A stretch of 64,000 bases of DNA from Stentor roeselii. Taxonomy: Eukaryota > Ciliophora > Heterotrichea > Heterotrichida > Stentoridae. Both the position numbers and the translations under genes were made by a program. Under the pieces are notes generated by a model. It saw only the letters and a list, made by a program, of their open reading frames with translations, made no database searches and was not told where the DNA came from. Shown here in pieces: positions 43,061 through 52,400 of this stretch. The first letter of the stretch is position 1. Every line of letters starts with the position of its first letter. The stretch spans positions 1 to 64,000 of the forward strand of contig RSEH01000010.1 in assembly GCA_006503475.1 (NCBI GenBank), given 5' to 3'.

Positions 43061-46000
43061 ATGGGAACATATATTATTCTACATCTGTTACTATTCTTGC
43101 TCCTTCCACAGGTTTCCCTTGGCTCAAATGCGAAACCGTTGAATACCAATCAAGACCTATCAGTGCTTGTTTCCTCTCTGAGTCACCGGTACCCAGATAT
43201 ATCAGGAATAAAACAAAAGACTGTAAAACTCGAAACTCTTGAGTTTCCAGAACCAGTTCTTCAGTTCGCTTCAAGTTTTCAGTCGATTTTGTTCCACCCG
43301 TTAGGATCGGCATTCTTAATTAATTTGATTTCTTTGGAATCAGCTGATTACATGATTGAGCAGCAGCCGATGGTGAACTATTCTTACTCCCGTCCTGTGA
43401 CGATTGAAATTGAGTTCCGACCATCTTCATTGGGCATCAAATCGGATTATTTGGTTGTCAGTTCTGAGGATATTTTGCATGTCTTTCATCTTATTGGCAC
43501 TTGTGTCGACTCAGGATTTAAGATTTCGTCTATTAAGATATTTCATCAGGCCTCATTGTATGGGGTTAGTGAGTTGATTGTATTCAACCCTTTTGATCAG
43601 CCTCTTGAAAAAATTCAGATGAAGCCGAAACATAAAAATATTTCGATTGAAAAAACAAGATCTTTCATTGGACCGAAAAAATCTCAAGATATTGGAATTG
43701 TTAGGTCTTATTTCAGCACATCTGGATTTTATTCAACATCATTGGAACTGACTTTAGGTAACCTTACCTTCAACATTCCAGTCTTAGTAAAAGTATTTCA
43801 TCCAACCTTAGACATCCCAAAAAGTCTAGACCTCGGAATAGTCACAATGACAAACAGAACCCTAATAGAAGACCTGGTAGTCCGAAGTTTCTCAAAGTCC
43901 CACATAAAGATCCTGAGTGTAAATTCATTATCCAAGCTCTTTTCAGTATCCTTTTCTCCTAAAAACGTTCCAAGTCTAATCGAAAAGTTCCCAATATGCC
44001 AGGTGAGGTTCCACAGTAAAAAGGAAGGAAATTTCGCAGGGAAGATAGAAATAGTTACAGCTCAGCAAGTTTTCACTGTTGACTGCTTTGTTATTGTTAA
44101 TTTCGGGTTCATCTATCTGCCTGAAGCTCCTTTAGTAGTGAATCCGAAAGGAGAAGTGTCATATACAACAGAGATCAGCAATAAACTTGGAATTGACTTG
44201 GTTTTCGAGCATTTTACCTCAAATGACAAGGCAATTCTTGTTTATCCAAAGGAAAAAAATATTGTGCAGGTCGTTTTGAGCTTTTGTCGAAAAGAGAAAT
44301 ATTGGCTGACTGCAAGGACTTCTTTAGGAAACCTGCATTTTTCAATTCCTTTGATTGAACCTTCTTTGAAATTTTATAAAGTTCAACGAAATGAGTCTTC
44401 TGAAATCTTGGGACCAGTTGTTTTCGGATCTTTTTCTTTGAATTCCAACCATTCTGTGACGATTTTAGGGGAAAATACGAATAACTTTGCAGTTTCAGTT
44501 GACAGGCTGAAGCTATTACCAGGATTTAGCTCAAGTTTCCAGCCCTGCCAAATCCAGCCTTTGAGTCAATTTTTGATCAAGCTGGACTTTCAAGCGATAT
44601 CAGATTTGGATGATTGCATACAAATTTTCACATCATCTGGCACCTTCTTCATTCACTTTGTTTTTAACATCGTGGCAGGACTTAGTAGAGTTAGGGCTGT
44701 TTACTTTTCAGATGTGATGCCTTTGAAGCAAAACGAAGAATATCTTTACCTTGTGAACGGGTACCCATTGACTCTAAATATCTTTTCAGTATCATCAAAC
44801 TACAAAGACATCCACTTTGACCTTCTAACAACATCAATCCCTTCACAAAAGGAAGTGATAATATCAAAGGCTCACTTCGTGGCTCCTCTTCAAACCATTC
44901 CCTTGATAGACTGGTCTAAATTCGTGACCTTCGGAGACATAATGACTTGGAGAAGTATTCAAACCTCTTGCAAGGACTACCAAAACATATTCGAGATTTC
45001 AGTTGAAACTGATATTCAAGGAACACTGAAACTTCCAGTTTTTCTTTCATATAAAAACACTCAGTTCCCAGTGCAGTTGTTATCAAAACACTCCAAATGT
45101 GAAGTTCACAAAACCTGTTCTTACTTCATCCAAGTCGAAAACCATTTTCCATTCCCAGTCACTTTGCAGCTTGTACCCAGCTCTGAATCTCTTGAAGAGG
45201 AAATCTTTTCACTTAACTGCGTTGAAGACAATGCTGAAGACCATGATTACGATGATAAGTTCAAGTTTTCTTCTAATGGAAAAAAAGAAAAGTGCAGGAA
45301 AAAAGCGGATCAAGAAGTTCAAGTTGAAGTAAATGAAGATGATTTTAAAGAAAATCAAGAGACTTATTTAGGACTTACTGAAAAGATTCATAAGTTCTTT
45401 GAGATGATTTTCATGAAAAAACAAGAAAAAAAAAAAAGTGAATTTAAGAGATTTTGGCATGGAGCAGGTTTTAAGGTGAAAAAAGAACATTTTACAGTGA
45501 AAAGTGGAGAAAAACAGATATTGGGTCCTGTTTATTTCACTCCAAAACACGTAGGAGACACCCAACTTCCAATAGTTCTACGAAACAACTACACAGTTTT
45601 TCAGAAGTTCCAAATAGAAACCCAGTCAACAAGTGCTCGACTTGCGATAATGAAACGTAACAATTTTATATTCACAGGAAAAACTTACGTGAACCACAAA
45701 AATTCATTAAAAAAAGAGCAACAAAAGCTTCAATTTCAAATCACTTCCGAAGAATTTCAAGGTTTTTACCTGAGCTCTACTCAGATGTTAGCTCCGACCT
45801 TTGTAAGGACCTTCGAAGTGCATAACCAAGGAAACATTGACTTGATAATAGAAAAAATCTTATTCGAAAATGGAAGATGCAGCTTTTTAGGCTTTTCAAT
45901 TGCGAACTGCCAGATTTCCTTACTTTTAAAGCCTTTAGAAATGTACTCCCTTCAAATAACCTACAGTCCTTCAGTCTTCTTGTATACCGAGCCTTTATTT

Positions 46001-46657
46001 CTCTCGATTTTCTCATCAACTGGTGTTAAAGTCTTCCAAATCGAGCAGAAACTTCCTGAAAATTCAGGAATCGAGCTTTTTCTTTCAAATTCAGAAGAAC
46101 TTTTAGTAATTTCCACAAGTCTCTTAATCGCGCTACTCGCTCTCCAGATAAAAACCTTAAAAGTGAAAAAAACAGCAAAAAGAAGCTACTCAAGTAATGA
46201 CTTAATCCCGATAAACTGCCCTCAAGTCTTCATAAAAGACTTCACAGCACCAGTTTTTTCCCAGTTCGATGAAAAAATAACACCTCGAGTCAACCAAGAC
46301 AAAAACGAATCTCTTGAAAAAGACCGATCTGACAGTTTAAACAGCTCTGAAAGTGCGAAAAGTAGCGAAACCCTTGAAAATTCCCAGCCTTTCAAGTACC
46401 CAAAACGTCCAAAACCCTCAAAAATAACAAAATTGAAAAATGTGGTAAAATCCGAAGGAAAACTGAAAAAAATCGAACAAAAGCTTCCAGAAGTGATTGC
46501 AAACAACAAACTTTTACTCGCTGCTAACATTAAAAGAATTTTTTCAGAAGAGCCAGCGCCTCATCCAGAAGAGCCAGAAAGCGACGAAGACTGTTACCTG
46601 GACTCTTACAAGACCCGCAATATTCTCTTCGGCCTTGCGAGCCCTAGTCGTAAATAA
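43061..46657 (+). CDS. TMEM131-like type I membrane protein
   Basis: One exon encodes 1198 residues, from ATG 43061 to TAA 46655-46657. A signal peptide (LLLFLLLPQVSLGS) precedes about 970 extracytoplasmic residues of repeated beta-sandwich units. Near the front is LQFASSFQSILFHPLG; near the end is FVRTFEVHNQGNIDLIIEKI followed by CSFLGFSIANCQISLLLKP. These match the PapD-like pattern of TMEM131 (GF-x-N-C ... L-P). One membrane helix (LLVISTSLLIALLALQI, about 1010-1030) and a Lys/Ser-rich tail follow. TMEM131 helps secrete large cargo from the ER in animals; a similar role for the big cysteine-rich proteins here is only a guess. The assignment rests on motifs, not alignment. Confidence 0.65.
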   Translation: MGTYIILHLLLFLLLPQVSLGSNAKPLNTNQDLSVLVSSLSHRYPDISGIKQKTVKLETLEFPEPVLQFASSFQSILFHPLGSAFLINLISLESADYMIEQQPMVNYSYSRPVTIEIEFRPSSLGIKSDYLVVSSEDILHVFHLIGTCVDSGFKISSIKIFHQASLYGVSELIVFNPFDQPLEKIQMKPKHKNISIEKTRSFIGPKKSQDIGIVRSYFSTSGFYSTSLELTLGNLTFNIPVLVKVFHPTLDIPKSLDLGIVTMTNRTLIEDLVVRSFSKSHIKILSVNSLSKLFSVSFSPKNVPSLIEKFPICQVRFHSKKEGNFAGKIEIVTAQQVFTVDCFVIVNFGFIYLPEAPLVVNPKGEVSYTTEISNKLGIDLVFEHFTSNDKAILVYPKEKNIVQVVLSFCRKEKYWLTARTSLGNLHFSIPLIEPSLKFYKVQRNESSEILGPVVFGSFSLNSNHSVTILGENTNNFAVSVDRLKLLPGFSSSFQPCQIQPLSQFLIKLDFQAISDLDDCIQIFTSSGTFFIHFVFNIVAGLSRVRAVYFSDVMPLKQNEEYLYLVNGYPLTLNIFSVSSNYKDIHFDLLTTSIPSQKEVIISKAHFVAPLQTIPLIDWSKFVTFGDIMTWRSIQTSCKDYQNIFEISVETDIQGTLKLPVFLSYKNTQFPVQLLSKHSKCEVHKTCSYFIQVENHFPFPVTLQLVPSSESLEEEIFSLNCVEDNAEDHDYDDKFKFSSNGKKEKCRKKADQEVQVEVNEDDFKENQETYLGLTEKIHKFFEMIFMKKQEKKKSEFKRFWHGAGFKVKKEHFTVKSGEKQILGPVYFTPKHVGDTQLPIVLRNNYTVFQKFQIETQSTSARLAIMKRNNFIFTGKTYVNHKNSLKKEQQKLQFQITSEEFQGFYLSSTQMLAPTFVRTFEVHNQGNIDLIIEKILFENGRCSFLGFSIANCQISLLLKPLEMYSLQITYSPSVFLYTEPLFLSIFSSTGVKVFQIEQKLPENSGIELFLSNSEELLVISTSLLIALLALQIKTLKVKKTAKRSYSSNDLIPINCPQVFIKDFTAPVFSQFDEKITPRVNQDKNESLEKDRSDSLNSSESAKSSETLENSQPFKYPKRPKPSKITKLKNVVKSEGKLKKIEQKLPEVIANNKLLLAANIKRIFSEEPAPHPEEPESDEDCYLDSYKTRNILFGLASPSRK

Positions 46658-46688
46658 TGATTAGTTGAAAACCCCCAAGTAAATAATA

Positions 46689-47854
46689 ATGAAAGGTGGA
46701 AAATCAAGAAACTTCCGAAAGACTGACTTCGCAAATGAAAAAATCTCAGATTTGAGGTACTTTAAACGTGAAGTTCTTGACTCGGCATATGCAGAGTTCC
46801 CGAATCTTGATGAAAACGAGTTGATTTCAAAGATTCTCTCCAAGTTCAGCCCTGTTTACAAAGAATATGTTTACATTGCTGATATTAGTGAAGAGTTCAA
46901 ACAAGAAGACCTGTTGTGTCAGAGGTTCATGTTTGAGTACCTTGTGAAAATGTGTGAAAATTGCCCTGGCGGGCAATGTCTTGACTCGCACGACATTAAA
47001 ATGATTCGAAGAAAGCCCCAAAGGCTCTTTATGGGACTTTGGAACTACATCCCAACACCTTGCAAGTCAAGTCACTGCGATGAGAACTGCCAGTTCGCAC
47101 ATAATGAAGGAGAAGTCAACTACCACCCAATGAAATTTAAGACCCAAATCTGTGAATTTCCTTTAATCAATGGAAAATGCAAGGAACGAGGATTTTTTTG
47201 TTATAAGTCTCATGGAGATATCAGGAAACCCTCTCTTCAAATGCAGATACAAACTGTTGTCAAGCAAAAAGAAGACCAGAAGCCAGAAAATATTCCTTTT
47301 TCAGTTGAAACCTTTAAAACTCTTCCTTGTCGACTGAACCTGACTCATGATAAAGCGACTTGTAACTTTTATCATAAAGATTTGAGTGATCGTCGAAGAG
47401 ATCCTTTAAAATTCAGCTATGCTTCAGATGAATGTCCGAGGGCGTTCAACAAGGAATACCTCTGCAAATATAAAGACCTTTGCAAATTTTCTCATAATGA
47501 ATATGAAAAACTTTTTCATAAAGACATTTACCAGACCGTGCCTTGTAATAACAAACCTTGCAGGTTGATGGAAAAATGTCCTTATTCGCATAAGGAAGAT
47601 GAAAAAATCACGAAAGAAAGTATTGGTGAACAACTCGAGTTCTATAAAAATTCTAATCAAAGTCTTCTTGATGAACTTAAAATTATTGAGGCTATTAAGA
47701 ATAAATTCTCCAGGTTTAGGTGCACCTGTTGTGATGACCATTTAAGTGAAGTTATTTTGCAGTGTGGACATATGGTGTGCAAGACTTGCTCGGAAATAAT
47801 TGTTTGTCAGATTTGTCTTTCTCATAATAGACCGATAATAGAATTGAAGTTTAA
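46689..47854 (+). CDS. Unkempt-like CCCH zinc-finger/RING protein
   Basis: ATG 46689 lies 31 bp after the previous stop. Five or so CCCH fingers run from about residue 115: CKSSHCDENCQFAHN, CEF...CYKSH, FKTLPCRLNLTHD...CNFYHK, DRRRDPLKF then CKYKDLCKFSHN, and IYQTVPCN...CPYSHK. A coiled segment and a C-terminal RING (CTCC ... CGHMVCKTC ... CQIC) follow. This order matches Unkempt, an RNA-binding translational regulator. The frame as given has no stop here and runs on to 48344, antisense to the CAP gene. One extra T in the TTT at 47850-47852 would create a TAA right after the RING (388 residues), so the end is set there as an inference. Confidence 0.8.
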
Positions 47855-47858
47855 CTAT

Positions 47859-48623
47859 CTATTCGTCTATCGTTTCTTCTGTTATTTGAGTGCTTCCATC
47901 ACCCATTTCCCAGTACTTTTTGATCTTTTTCACTGTTACACCGTTTTCAGTCTCGCTTCGGATCTCGCAGGTCATTTTAATGGCTCCTTCCAGCCAATTT
48001 TCAACTTCAGGTACAGCAGAAACCCCATTTCCCGGAGTTTCAGGGACTTCAAATTCCTCCTTTTCCGTGAAATCGCCAGCAAAAACCACAGAAGTAACAG
48101 TTTTATATTCACTATGAGGTCCCATGCCGACACCCACTCTTCTAAACCGAGGATTCAAAAGTGCATTTCGATGCGGTCTAGTTTTAAGTCCATCATCAAT
48201 AAGAAAAGAAACAACAACTTCAAATCCTGTGACAGATCCATAGTCAAGAGCTTCCGCAATACAATCAGACCACTTTCCACATTTTTCCAGTCTATCCTGC
48301 AAAGTGTTTTCCCTGCTTCCAATATGCCCAACAATGCCAAGTGACCCAGTGTCATTACAATGGCCCTGAGCTGCAGAGGCCAGTCCTTTAGACACTAAAA
48401 GTGGCTCAAGTGCAGCAGAAGACTCAAGCACTGAAAGTGCTTCTTGAGCCGCTGAAAGACCTTCACGCGTCATGATCGGCACCGCGCCATGACGATGTTT
48501 GGCGTTGTTGATTTTAAAATTCGATAGTTCAGCTTTGAATCTACCTGCAAAGCTGACGGGGTCAGTTCGGAGACTGTTTATTTCGAGGTAGATTTCTTGG
48601 ATTAACTCTGAAAATGCTTTCAT
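47859..48623 (-). CDS. CAP/SCP-PR1 domain protein
   Basis: The gene encodes 254 residues, from ATG at 48621-48623 to TAG at 47859-47861. The CAP fold shows LASAAQGHCNDTGSLGIVGHIGS (first conserved His region), GKWSDCIAEAL and HRNALLNPRFRRVGVGMG, the usual order of the family. There is no signal peptide, so unlike most CAP proteins it may stay inside the cell. The biochemical role of cytosolic CAP proteins is unclear (lipid or sterol binding in some). Its start codon is only 5 bp from the divergent start at 48629, and its stop lies about 4 bp from the proposed end of the Unkempt-like gene. Confidence 0.82.
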   Translation of the reverse strand: MKAFSELIQEIYLEINSLRTDPVSFAGRFKAELSNFKINNAKHRHGAVPIMTREGLSAAQEALSVLESSAALEPLLVSKGLASAAQGHCNDTGSLGIVGHIGSRENTLQDRLEKCGKWSDCIAEALDYGSVTGFEVVVSFLIDDGLKTRPHRNALLNPRFRRVGVGMGPHSEYKTVTSVVFAGDFTEKEEFEVPETPGNGVSAVPEVENWLEGAIKMTCEIRSETENGVTVKKIKKYWEMGDGSTQITEETIDE

Positions 48624-48628
48624 TTATT
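48624..48628. promoter_or_regulatory. 5-bp gap between divergent start codons
   Basis: CAT (48621-48623, minus gene) and ATG (48629-48631, plus gene) are separated only by TTATT. Any promoter or leader for either gene must lie within the other's coding region or be almost absent. Confidence 0.8.
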
Positions 48629-49425
48629 ATGGATTCTTTTAGGACTGGGAAACGGTTCTTTGAAGTTAATAAAAATATTGGCTCGGAACAGCAGGTGAAG
48701 AAGATTTTTAGTCATTTGAGAGTTGCTAGTTTGCCGGTTTTGCCGAGTAATTGGATTTTGAGAGGTATTTGAAGGACTTGAAGGATAGGATCAGGGAACA
48801 GGATTGTAAAATTAAAGAACTTCAGTTTAAAGTAGAGGGTGTTGATGAAAAGAAAGAGATTAAAGAAAGTTTTAAGAAAATTGATGTTGGTTATCAAATT
48901 GATATGAAAAGTTCATCGCTTTTGTCACCTGAACAGATTTCGATGAAGAAGCGAAATATCAGAATGGACCTTAATAAACAAGTAGAGGAAAAGGAAAAGA
49001 GAAAAATCAGAGAAATCATTCAAAAGGAAAAAGAACTAAGAACTTCTTGGGAAACTCTTAAAAATGACCAAATCAATGCATTGACTGAACGAAAAAAGAA
49101 TGAAGAAAATGCAAAAAACTACTGGAATGACTTGCTGGTTCAGCAAAATATCAAAGAACAGGTCGTTGAAACTTTGCTGAAAGACCAAGAACTTTATCAG
49201 CCTTTGGTTCAGTTTCGTAATCTGAGGTCTCATGGGTTTAATAACGACTTTCCTCGGATTCTACCTGAAGAAGCTCTGCCTAAAAGCAAGAACTTGAACC
49301 CTTTGGCAAGTTACAGCAAGTTGCAAGCGTTTAAGCAACCTGTTTATACCAAGTTTCATCCAAAAGTAATGAATCGGAATCCTATTACGGGAAATCCAAC
49401 ATTTAATCATAGTTACTTAACTTAA
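48629..49425 (+). CDS. Coiled-coil protein with one apparent frameshift
   Basis: ATG 48629 opens MDSFRTGKRFFEVNKN...LPVLPSNWI. The frame then meets TGA, while a clearly coding frame (ERYLKDLKDRIREQDCKIKEL) continues one register away to TAA 49423-49425. One extra T in the T-run 48756-48759 would join them as SNWIFERYLKDLK, giving 265 residues; no short intron fits. The middle is a highly charged helix (KEKRKIREIIQKEKELR). The tail is basic and Pro-rich and contains NRNPITGNPT, a style seen in ciliary microtubule-associated proteins. No family is assigned. The 3' end overlaps the VPS13-like gene by 23 bp. Confidence 0.7.
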
Positions 49426-52400
49426 TCGCTGTGAATAGCTTGAATATTGGAGCGTAAAGCTCGGAACTGATGCAGATTGACTTTTGAGAATTGGATAGCT
49501 TTAGGATGAATTGTTTTTGTAGTGAATGGACTTCTTTTATGTAAAATTCACTGAGGAGGTGCTCGTCGACGATCTCTTCACCGACTATGATGAACATTTT
49601 GTCTTTTGTTAGGATCACAAACTCTTTTACTAGTTCGACTAAGGCTTGAATGTCGGAATCTTTGAACTCTTTAACAGCAACAAAAAACCTAACCTTAGCC
49701 AAATGATGATCATACCGTTCCAAAATCTTCTTATTATTCAAAAACCTTGGAAACCTAACCCTTCCCCGATGACTTTGAAAATGATGCAACTTATTCGCAG
49801 TTTTCGCAACTTCAGAAGAAACAGTAGATGAAAAGTGCAGAACAGCAGCAACAGGTGAGACCAAAGCTCCAAAGACTCCAGTCCCGACCCCAAGTACAAG
49901 TCCAGCGGCGCCTTTAGTTTTAAGTCCAAGATAAGGTTTCATAACGATTCCGGTGACACCCGCAGCAAGATCCTGCAATCCAAGTTTCTGATAAACATTA
50001 ACAGCGGGTTTTTTCTCTTGTCCAACAATCTTATAAAGCGATCCAGTGATTTTCGAAACACTTTCAAAGCTACCTCCAATCACATTAGAAACCAAAGACT
50101 TAACCCCTTTCCCAACACCTGCCACAAAGCCCTTCGGTCCTTGCAAGAGTCCCTTTGCAGGTTCATTAAAGAACTCATAAACTCCAGTCCCCAGTTTATC
50201 AATTAACCCGATAGGATTTCCAAGCAACTCACTAGACCCTAAAATTCTGTAAAACTGAAGCAAGCCTTGACGAATGTAATTTTTGATGAGAATAGTGAAA
50301 AGATTGGAAAAGTTCTGAAAACTGTATTGAAGAATGATTTCAGTGAATTTCAAATTTGAGTTCTCGATGTTTGCCAGGTCTAAGATGAACTCTGAGAGTG
50401 ATTGGCTCATGTCAGAATGATTTGACTCTGAAGTTGACTCCGAGTTGGAAAAGGTGACGACGAACTTGGACCCGTGGATTCGAATGTACTTGAAATAGCT
50501 TTTTATTGACCTGGGACATGATTCTGCAAATGGTATAAAAGGATTTAGTTGTGGAAAGGCTTCTGAAACTCGACAGTAACTGGGTGTTGATTTTTCTGAG
50601 GAATTGTAAAAGTGATTGTAGTACATGCCTGATAGAGCTGTAAAGGAAAAAACAGTTTCTAGGTTTAGGTTTAGAGTTAAGGGCTGCATTTGAAGCTCGA
50701 ATTCTAAAATACGGTCTATTGGAGTGAAGTACTTTGACTCTATCGACCCGGTGGTGAACTCTCGGTCGTATCTGAACTCGCACCAGGGAGTCATTTCATT
50801 GATTTGTGAGTGAAAAGCCATCACAGGGAATAAATGACGGTCTACTTTCATATTGTCTATCTGAAGACCTGCTAGGATTAAATGATACTTAACCCTTACT
50901 TTCGCCTGCTTGTTACGTTTTTCTTCATTTCTTGTCATTTTCCAGTGAAACTCTTGAAAACTCAGTAGAAACTTCTCGTTGTTTTCTTGGTCTAGTAAAG
51001 AAAAATGAACTCCTGCCAACTTGACTTCAGTCTTTCGAGTAGACTTTTCAATTACTTTTTTCATTAAGCTGATCTCCAGATGAGCAACAGTCTCTTCTGC
51101 CTCATAAATGCGAAGAACTCGACACTCGCCTTCGAAGTCGATACTGACAAGAAAAGGTCCAAGGTCTTTATTTTTTTCTTTGATTTTTTCTAAAGAGTAT
51201 CTTTTTTTATGAGATAAAATCTTCAAAGTAACTTTTTTATTTTTTAAGGTGTTATCAAAAAAAGCGAAAGGAAGAGAAGACCCTGCTGGAATCACTTCAG
51301 TTTCTGTTTTTGTCTTTGATTGCTTTATTTGAAGAGGCTCTTGCAAGGAGTTGTAAATGCGAAATGATGGGATAAGGGGAAGACTTAAAGTGACTTTAAT
51401 GCAAGCGTCGTCTTCACTTGAAACATTGACACGTATGTAGAAAAAAAAGTGATTCCTTGGGCAGGGCAGGTACCAATGAGTGTCAAAAGCGAAGATATTT
51501 GTTTTAGGAGGAATTTCACGAGCCCCCGCCTTGAAACGTATCTGAAAGTCTTCAAACACTGAGCAATCAAAAGGTCCTGACCACTGCAACTTATCCTCAG
51601 AGACCTGCACCACAGTTCCCAGTCCCACATCATCAAACTGATACTCAATAGCTCCCTTCGGCGGAATTTCCACAATTCTCGAAGATATCTTACAAACTTG
51701 CTTCAAGTACAACTTAAAGTCCAGGTAATTCACTACAACAAACCTGGGTGAAACTTTCACTACTTTCGTTAAAATCATCGGAAAAGGTGCTTGAAACAGT
51801 CTCAGTCCTAAAGCCAAAGTTCTAACCACTGGGTTACTAAGTTGCAAAAATAAACAAGAAGAAACCCCAACAGCCTTAGAACTAAACTTTTCACTCCATT
51901 TAGAAGAAAATTCTCCACAAGTCTTGACCATCATTTCTTCAGAGCTACTTGAAAAAAAGGCCATTTCTTTCGCATTTACTAAAACTTCACCGATATTCAA
52001 TGGAAATTCTGAAGCGTTGACTAAAAGAAACTGACTGAAAACCTTCAAAGTGCAGAACTCTTCACCAATTGAAACTTGTGCTTGAAGTCCCCAGCCCTCC
52101 TTGTTGATTAGCTGAAGAGTTGAAAGGGACTCAGTGATTTTGAAGTTTTCTGAAAAAATTGAAGAGTCTAGCAGGTCCAGTTCCAGTTGAAACTCGAGAG
52201 ATTTAGTGAAAGGAACGTTTGTTAAAAGACCAGTTTGACCTGGCAGGACCACTGCGACTTTTTCTTGTTGGACTGAAATGTTCAGTGCGCAGGGCAGAAA
52301 GTTGATAAAAGCGACAGGTGCTAGTACCAGGATACTAGAACTTCCTCCATTTTGACAGTGATCATTCACTTGAATATAAACAAAAACTCCATTTTCTACT

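Noticed and set aside
47814-47829. A 16-nt intron (GT...AG) near the RING end of the Unkempt-like gene
   Set aside because: Removing it would delete the last zinc-binding Cys (CQIC), so a missing base is more likely.
48720-48765. GTAATTGGATTTTGAG as a 16-nt intron in the coiled-coil gene
   Set aside because: It leaves the wrong frame on the downstream side; one added T gives a smooth join instead.
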